Both the position numbers and the translations under genes were made by a program. Below the pieces are notes generated by a model, which saw only the letters and a list, made by a program, of their open reading frames with translations, was not told the origin of the DNA and did not search any database. From Flaccisagitta enflata (Eukaryota > Chaetognatha > Sagittoidea > Aphragmophora), in the NCBI GenBank assembly GCA_965153355.1, contig OZ231126.1, positions 47,926,001 to 47,990,000 on the forward strand: 64,000 nucleotides of DNA, given 5' to 3'. Of this stretch, positions 50,137-64,000 are shown piece by piece. Every line of letters begins with the position of its first letter. Positions within the stretch are counted from its first letter, which is position 1.

Positions 50137-50815
50137 TGTCGTAAATGTGAAAAGCCTCAAAACCTGTATAATAGTGACTCTACCTCATATTTACCGCTTT
50201 TTGTGAAGAAGTGGTTGGATGCAACTAGAGTAGCGTGGTCAGGAGCTGAATGCATGCAAATGTACCCTCGATCTTACAACTACCTTGCAACTCTTGTGCA
50301 TCGATGTTGCGTGTTTGCAACTTAACCTCATGGATGATCAACTTCATGAAGAGGAGACTAGAATGCAACTACCTCTTGCTCATGGAGTAAGCTTCTTCTT
50401 GAAGGAAGAGGCTAACTGTAGGACTATAAAAGAGTGGTTGATCATCCATCGGGGCTCACTCTTTAACTGAGGCCAGTCACTGTAACATCTTGTGACTGAA
50501 CTAAATGAACCATCAATCCTCAACAAATAACATCAATAGTCAACATTTGATATCAATTAACAACAATTACCATCGATTATCTTGCATTGTCTACCATTTG
50601 TCATCGCCATCAAATAAATATCATCTATCATCAACTGCGTCTTTGTCAAATAAAACCGAGTCTTGTAATCAAAGACAATCTCTTCTCTTTTCAACCATCG
50701 TTTAAACAACAAACTATAGACAGTGTAATCAATCAATCAATCAGTCAGTAAAATCGTGTAAACCCATATCTCATGCCCTATAGCGTTGCCAACTGGTTAG
50801 AACGTCATTAACTCA
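50137..50815 (+). repeat. 3' LTR
   Basis: Same length (679 bp) and, as far as I can read, the same sequence as the 5' LTR. Confidence 0.9.
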
Positions 50816-50990
50816 GAAATTCTTGATATAACTGGCAAAAAAATATTTTTTATCATGCTATTATTTTTTTTCATGACGGAAGTTTTTGAAACACAATACT
50901 TATACTTTAGTGCCTTGCTAATATCCTTCATACTTAAAATTTTGATTAGCTATTTAGCAAAAAATAAGGCCAAAATTACCCCATTTCTTA

Positions 50991-51410
50991 TGTCACACTG
51001 ATGTCACACTCATAACCACTATGAAAAAGACATAAAAAAATCATTAAGCCTACCGAAATACAGGTTTTTTTTGTTTAGTTGCAATCCCTGAGAAAGAACT
51101 AAAGATTTGATGGTGTCCAGTTGTCATTTACTATGGAAAAATTTGACTTACAGTTGATAGGTCCAAAATGATGATTTTTTCTGATTTTGACAAATAGAAG
51201 TATCCTATACTTTAAAGGGCAATATCTTACATATTATTTAAAAATTTTTTTCCCCCTTCAGTACAGACATAACCCAAGTCACATACAAAATTTCAGACCT
51301 TAATGTTGATTCTAGCCGGAGATATTGATTTTTGAAGAGAGTGTCTTAATTTATTAACACCCTGTTACGCTTATGTTACTCTGATTATGATGAAAATTAA
51401 CATAGTTGAA
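50991..51410. repeat. dispersed repeat, copy 2
   Basis: Direct-orientation relative of 13,648-14,070. It lies immediately 3' of the LTR element in otherwise gene-free DNA. Confidence 0.75.
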
Positions 51411-51663
51411 CACACTTTGAGTATTAGAATATTTTTTTATATGATCGAAAAGAGTATCAAATTCCAAGCATAAGCCTCAAATTTCAGACTATTAGGCGCA
51501 ACCATTATGAAATTATAATATTTTTAGCAATCTTAACGAATTTAGACATCTAATTTCCGCCAGTCTAGATTATTGTGGAAATTGCCTGTATCTGTCTTTC
51601 CGTGCATCTTTGTCTTTAACTTTGTTCGTCATACTTCTTCTTATTCGCTCGGTCAGTTTCTCA

Positions 51664-51666
<3 letters not shown>

Positions 51667-51756
<90 letters not shown>

Positions 51757-51757
51757 T
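51667..51757. repeat. (GT)n microsatellite
   Basis: About 45 GT units, 260 bp upstream of the prokineticin-like gene promoter. Confidence 0.97.
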
Positions 51758-52015
51758 GTCTCTCTTAGATTTTGTGCACCATAAACTGCGGGCTTAAGTG
51801 CGCTTTATTCATTATAGGCGTTCAGCGGAGCGCAAAAAAACGGGAGAGGGCTGTCGGCAGTTTTATTACTTAAATGTTTTAACGTCTTCATTAAGTCGGT
51901 GCAGTGGCCATTGGCAATGACGATGTCAGCGATGTGAACGCAGATGATGGCACTTCTGGCGTCGGCGACGGAATGACGCTCGTTTCTATGGCGCGCTTTA
52001 AGTCTTAGAGGCGCC

Positions 52016-52082
52016 TATAAAAGGATGGCGCTCGTGCAGAAAGAGAGCGTTTGGCGCCTGTCTTCATAGATTCTGCTCTGAG
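52016..52082 (+). promoter_or_regulatory. TATA promoter and 5' UTR exon of the prokineticin-like gene
   Basis: CTATAAAAGG with TATAAAAG at 52016-52023. About 30 bp on, a short exon ends TCTGAG|GTAAGAGG (52082), a strong donor. A TTTGGCGCC motif, E2F-like, lies in the presumed first exon. The next acceptor (GTTGCAG, 52978) is three bases before the start codon. Confidence 0.65.
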
Positions 52083-52245
52083 GTAAGAGGAATGGTTCTA
52101 TCTTCATTAAAGACATTCAGAAATTAAGAAACACATCAGCGCTCGATCTTTCTAGTCACCAAATGTTCATTTCATACATTTTTAAATGCTTTAAATCATA
52201 TTGATTGGCTTTAGTGTAAGAGTAGCTATTTTCAATCTATTAGTA

Positions 52246-52830
52246 CAGTGGGGTTCATGGAATAACAGCCTAAACTGGAGGAAGGTATTTAAGTGTCTTA
52301 ATTTTATTTGACAAACTTGATATTTGAAATATAAGTTGTTCACTAGATGCATTTGTCCCCGAGTTTTTCGGTTGCTATGGAAACCAAAATTATTTTTTCA
52401 AACATTTATAACTACTAAAATATCAATATTTCAAGAAATATTGTCATGGAACATTGCTCAAAGTTAAATTTGCTACAACTTTCCCACAGTATGTTCTGTA
52501 AGAATATTGCTCGTTTGGCCGTTGCTAGGGGGCATCCCACCTAGCAACCGCTAAATGATGCTCCCTAGCAACGGCTAAACGAGCAATATTCTTACAGTTG
52601 TAGCTAATTTAATTCTGAGCAATGTTCCCTGATAATATTCATCAAAATATCAATAATCTAGTTGTTATGAATATTCAAAAAAATAATTTTGGTTTCCATG
52701 GCAACCAAAAAACTAAGGGACAAAAGCATCAAGTGAACAACTTAAATTTCAAATATCAAGTTTGTCAAATGAAATTAAGCCACTTAAATACCTTCCTCCA
52801 GTTTAGGCTGTTATTCTACGAACCCCACTG
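52246..52830. mobile_element. palindromic mariner-type MITE in the 5' UTR intron
   Basis: Inverted ends CAGTGGGGTTC with TA on both sides (52244-52245, 52831-52832). Arms match through AACAGCCTAAACTGGAGGAA and ATATTGCTCGTTTGGCCGTT to a centre near 52,540. Size 585 bp. A decayed relative of its central part is at 58,650-58,870. Confidence 0.85.
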
Positions 52831-52978
52831 TAAGTTACTGATGGTTCCTATAAGTTAAACAAGTTGTGGTTTTGCAGTATAATCAATAAGATATTTTCTA
52901 TAACTTCTCCAATTTCAAGGGTTTTCAATGCATCAAAAGGCAAGACACGGCGAAGAATTTGCTTTATCTAAGTTGCAG

Positions 52979-60749
<7,771 letters not shown>

Positions 60750-61216
60750 ATTTCGCCCACTTATTTATGTTTTTTTTTCAATTAACTTCTGCAAACTAAA
60801 AAAAACCTATCAAAAAAAAAACAAAACAAAACATATATATGAAATAACGACTGCTCTTCGCTTACTTTTAACTGATTTTGTTTAATGAACAAACTTGCTG
60901 ATTAATGTTTTAACTCTGTTATGTAATTTATCTCTGTTATATAATTTATTTATCATTACCATTGTTCTTTTTGGAAATTTTTGCATGCCTGCTTCCCTTC
61001 AATGACAAACTTTGATAAACTGTACTGGTTCTAACTAGCATTGAAAGCCGTTGATTGCTTATTTTCTGCCACTCATGTCATTTAATCTTTTATAACTATC
61101 TTCACATTAAATTATTTGTTTTTGCTTGTTGGGTTATATCACTTTAAACATAACAGGGGAATCTCGGCTAAATATTCATATGGGCCTCGATATTTTTCAT
61201 CTATTAAAATGAGGGA

Positions 61217-61526
61217 TTATCGTATTATCGTAAAACTAAATGATTTGTTTACTCAACATCATATAGAAGAAAGATGAAAAGTATCTCTTAAGAATCAAAA
61301 ACATTTCCATTGAATTTTCTTCCAAGGGGCCCAATGAGGCCTTTTAAGGTGGGTCATTGTCAACAGAGGGGTTATCGTATTATCGTAAAACTTAATGATT
61401 TGTTTACTCAACATCATATAGAAGAAAGATGAAAAGTATCTCTCAAGAATCAAAAACATTTCCATTGAATTTTCTTCCAAGGGGCCCAATGAGGCCTTTT
61501 AAGGTGGGTCATTGTCAACAGAGGGG
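61217..61526. repeat. 155-bp tandem duplication
   Basis: TTATCGTATTATCGTAAAAC recurs at 61372; the two units differ at about two positions (TCTCTTAAG against TCTCTCAAG), so the duplication is recent. Confidence 0.9.
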
Positions 61527-62200
61527 AAAAACTTTTTTTTCATATGAATAATTTGAAGATCTGGTATGTCATTCTCTAGGACAAGCACGCTATCTGGGAT
61601 TTGATCTTAAAGCAATGACTGTTTTTTGAATTCCTATATTAGACATTTATTTGCAAAAAAATGTCATCGGTGTATGAGAACAATTTTATGTAAACCAAGT
61701 ACTTAAAAATAAAGCATACATGCACAGGAATCTTTTTTTCTCAAGACAAATTTTCTTAATATTGCTTTTTGAATGGCTTGAGCTGTAGATGCCAGATTGG
61801 TCTCAAATGAAGGGTAACTCGATTTTCTTTTACAATCACTTATCTGTAGATCAAGCTATTTGGAAATGAGAGTAATTGAGAATAGAATGATTAAAACACG
61901 CTTGGCGCGATCGCGCAATAATTTTGTCAGATATATCTTTACTCTACTTCGAGTATTTTCTCTCACAGTATTGCTTTCCACTGCTGATTCTGAGCGGCAA
62001 TCACATCAATGAGCTCCTTCAACCCAGACATATGGAGGGGAAACGTTTTGTAATCAACACAGTGAGAAACATAAAGGGAATAGGAAATTGTTTTACTGAA
62101 AATTGAGTGATAAAAATTGCAAGGAGGTTCCGCAAAAAAATTCTTAATCCGCTTCCAGATGAACTTTTTTTGCATTTCCAAGAACACGGCTTCCTATGCA

Positions 62201-62703
62201 CTGTGCTTTTAAAATAATTCTGAGTGGAAAATCATATAACTGTGGGTTTTTCTGCAGTTTTGAGTATCATTGGGGTGTAAAAACATGTAGCTAGCAAAAA
62301 TAAAATCATTCACCGAGCACTTTTTAAGAAATCTTCAAAAAAGAAAAAAATGAAATCCTTTTTTAATGCATATTCTATGGAGTCGTATTGACTTATTTTT
62401 TGATTATATATAATTAATCCTTAAATTTTATTTTTTTATGAAACCACACAGTGCGACCTATCAAATGAAAGGAAATTTTGCAAGGATTAACAATATCTTA
62501 TCAAATAATGAGTCAGTGCAAATCCTCAGAATCTGTTTTGAAAATGAACCTAATTTTTTTCCATATTGCAGATTTCTCAAAAAGCGCTCGATAAAAGATT
62601 TTTTTTTTGCAAGTTATATGTTATTACACCCCAATACTACTCAAAACTGTAGAAAAACCCACAGTTATATGATTTTTCACTCAGAATTATTTTAAAAGCA
62701 CAG
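62201..62703. mobile_element. fold-back element
   Basis: CTGTGCTTTTAAAATAATTC at the left and its inverse at the right; arms continue through ATATAACTGTGGGTTTTTCT and TTGGGGTGTAA for about 100 bp. No coding capacity. Confidence 0.7.
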
Positions 62704-63152
62704 CGTATGTACATGTTTTTTGAAGAGGGCCATGTTTTTAGTTTTTTGAGTAAGTCATTTTCTATGCAAATTAAGAATTTTTTGTTAGGCTTGTCCAGTG
62801 AGAAAAGAGAATTTTCTTTAAAAAAGTTGTATTCTTATCCCCATATTGATATCTTTTACACTATTTAAGTCATCCCTATGAGGTTTCCATGCAAATGCTC
62901 CATGAATGTGCACCTGCCTATGTCGAGGTGCAAACGAAGATCAAAATTCATAAGTCAATCCAATTTTTTCAATATTGTAAATCTTACCAATTTAGATTTT
63001 TTTTATCAAAAAATATAATTATTATGTTGTATTAATTTTAGTTTTGCATGGAAAAGCTTTGGTAGAAAAAACAAGAGCCCTGAGAAAGCAAAAAGGGGGG
63101 AAAATATGAAGGAATTCTAAAAAGAAATGATTTTGCAACTTGACTTGTCTTA

Positions 63153-63294
63153 GGGAAAATTCTAAGACTCTCTCTGAATGTAAAATTTTGCATTTTCAAA
63201 AACATGGCCTCATTCTAAGAATATATAAGATGAGAGCCATGTTTTTAGAAATGCAAAATTGTTCAATTTGTAAAAGTCTTAGAATTTTCCCCTC
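63153..63294. repeat. 140-bp imperfect hairpin
   Basis: GGAAAATTCTAAGACT and AGTCTTAGAATTTTCC border it (the latter with one base offset), with AAAAACATGGC and GCCATGTTTTT inside. Confidence 0.7.
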
Positions 63295-63574
63295 ACAGGT
63301 TTTGAATTTTTGCTCTATCATTTTGAAAGAATCTATCACTTTGAGTGATCATTTCTTGTCTTTATCAATAAAACAAAGCAATGCCTTTATCATAACAGAT
63401 TTTTGTTTTACTAATAAGATAATTCTAGATAACAAAAATATGAATTTTATTAAGAAATTATAATCGGGTCATTAATATAGTTATAGAAAGAGTCTGAAAC
63501 CAAAACTTGTCCTTCGTTTGCACCCCGACATATGTTCTGGGAAGCTCAGTGAAAGTGTCTGATCGAATTATCTG

Positions 63575-64000
63575 CATATCGGTAAACAAGGGCCGGAACA
63601 TGATCGCCTTACTTTTGATGCTTGTGCAATTATTTCGGTCCGCCAGGACGCGCGAATATTTTTTTATTTTTTTTTCTCAAGTAAATAATTGCTCCAGAAT
63701 TCTCCTGTTAAGACTCCCGCATTCTACAGCAAACAAACTTTACTTATACACCATCGCATTTGGCTCAATCGGCATTTAGAAGAAGAAAGTCGCATCGAAG
63801 GGACATTGACTCTCTGGCCAACCATGGATTGACGGAACCGAAAACTAATTTGACTGTTTCTGCAGCTTTTAACTGTAATCTTGGCCCGCGTAAGTCATCG
63901 GAAATCATCACCACCAGTTACGTTGCTACGTCGACGCTTGAATGAAAGTATCTTGTCAAAACCGCGATTACGTACAAAAGGGAAAACATGATAAGAAACT
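63575..64000 (+). repeat. inverted duplication, right arm (continues off edge)
   Basis: Inverse of 57467-57892. A single long palindromic pair with a 5.7 kb spacer holding the last two prokineticin-like exons. Confidence 0.92.
63780..63889 (+). CDS. exon-like segment in the inverted duplication
   Basis: After CGGCATTTAG the frame reads RRKSHRRDIDSLANHGLTEP and KTNLTVSAAFNCNLGP to a strong donor CCGC|GTAAGTC; 110 bp, entering in phase 2 and leaving in phase 1. The same exon exists at 57687-57578 on the minus strand. No family is recognised and no partner exons lie in the window. Confidence 0.35.

Larger units (their letters stand above)
35194..50815 (+). mobile_element. 15.6 kb non-autonomous LTR retrotransposon
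   Basis: Two 679-bp direct repeats (35194-35872, 50137-50815) begin TG and end CA, show no difference by eye, and are flanked by GAAA (35190-35193, 50816-50819). A primer-binding-site candidate lies two bases after the left LTR and a polypurine tract just before the right one. The 14.3 kb interior shows no reverse transcriptase, integrase or protease motif in any frame. It contains instead a 28-bp minisatellite, four SINE-like insertions, a 2,321-codon open frame and a 15-bp coding repeat array. Size and lack of pol fit a LARD-type element that needs enzymes in trans; GAAA duplications and the layout suggest Ty3/Gypsy or BEL enzymes. Apparent LTR identity implies recent insertion. Confidence 0.88.
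60750..63574. other. AT-rich intergenic DNA with fold-back repeats, no gene seen
   Basis: Contains the 155-bp tandem duplication and two palindromes listed separately. No exon candidate with good splice sites was found. Confidence 0.6.

Overview
The window is nuclear DNA of an invertebrate animal. It has spliceosomal introns with canonical GT/AG sites, TATA-box promoters, secreted animal protein families (astacin metalloproteases with ShKT domains, a ten-cysteine prokineticin/astakine-type domain), and a very heavy load of microsatellites, minisatellites and non-autonomous transposons. There are no operons and no bacterial signals. I cannot place the clade from sequence alone.

Layout. 0-3.3 kb: 5' part of an unidentified minus-strand gene with low-complexity repeats, running off the left edge. 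4.4-5.8 kb: end of a minus-strand gene for a single-pass membrane protein. 8.5-17.3 kb (minus): astacin-ShKT gene A, nine exons, 458 codons, with a 3.7 kb fold-back element in intron 7. 17.5-20.1 kb: repeats and a GC-rich minisatellite. 20.3-28.6 kb (minus): scattered, mostly phase-compatible exons of one or two unidentified genes. 29.6-34.5 kb (minus): astacin-ShKT gene B, nine exons, 462 codons, a tandem paralogue of A with the same intron phases and identical lengths of exons 2-7. 35.2-50.8 kb: one 15.6 kb LTR retrotransposon with LTRs of equal length and no difference found by eye, GAAA target duplications, a primer-binding-site candidate and a polypurine tract, but no visible reverse transcriptase. 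It carries a 2,321-codon open frame (40,442-47,407) built from several protein-coding tandem repeats, and a 28-bp minisatellite. 52.0-60.7 kb (plus): a complete prokineticin/astakine-like gene with a TATA box, a 5' UTR exon and six coding exons (324 aa). 57.5/63.6 kb: a near-perfect inverted duplication flanks its domain-coding exons and runs off the right edge.

Several families of palindromic MITEs (TA or 9-bp target duplications) and two SINE-like hairpin families are spread through introns and intergenic DNA. All exon joins were inferred by reading splice sites and phases by hand. The astacin and prokineticin models close exactly in frame and are reliable; the other gene models are partial.

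The two astacins are predicted secreted zymogen-like proteases and the prokineticin-like product a secreted cysteine-rich peptide; nothing in the sequence shows that they act together. The most unusual objects are the giant pol-less LTR element, the loss of the propeptide aspartate switch in both astacins, and the covarying arms of the SINE-like repeats.
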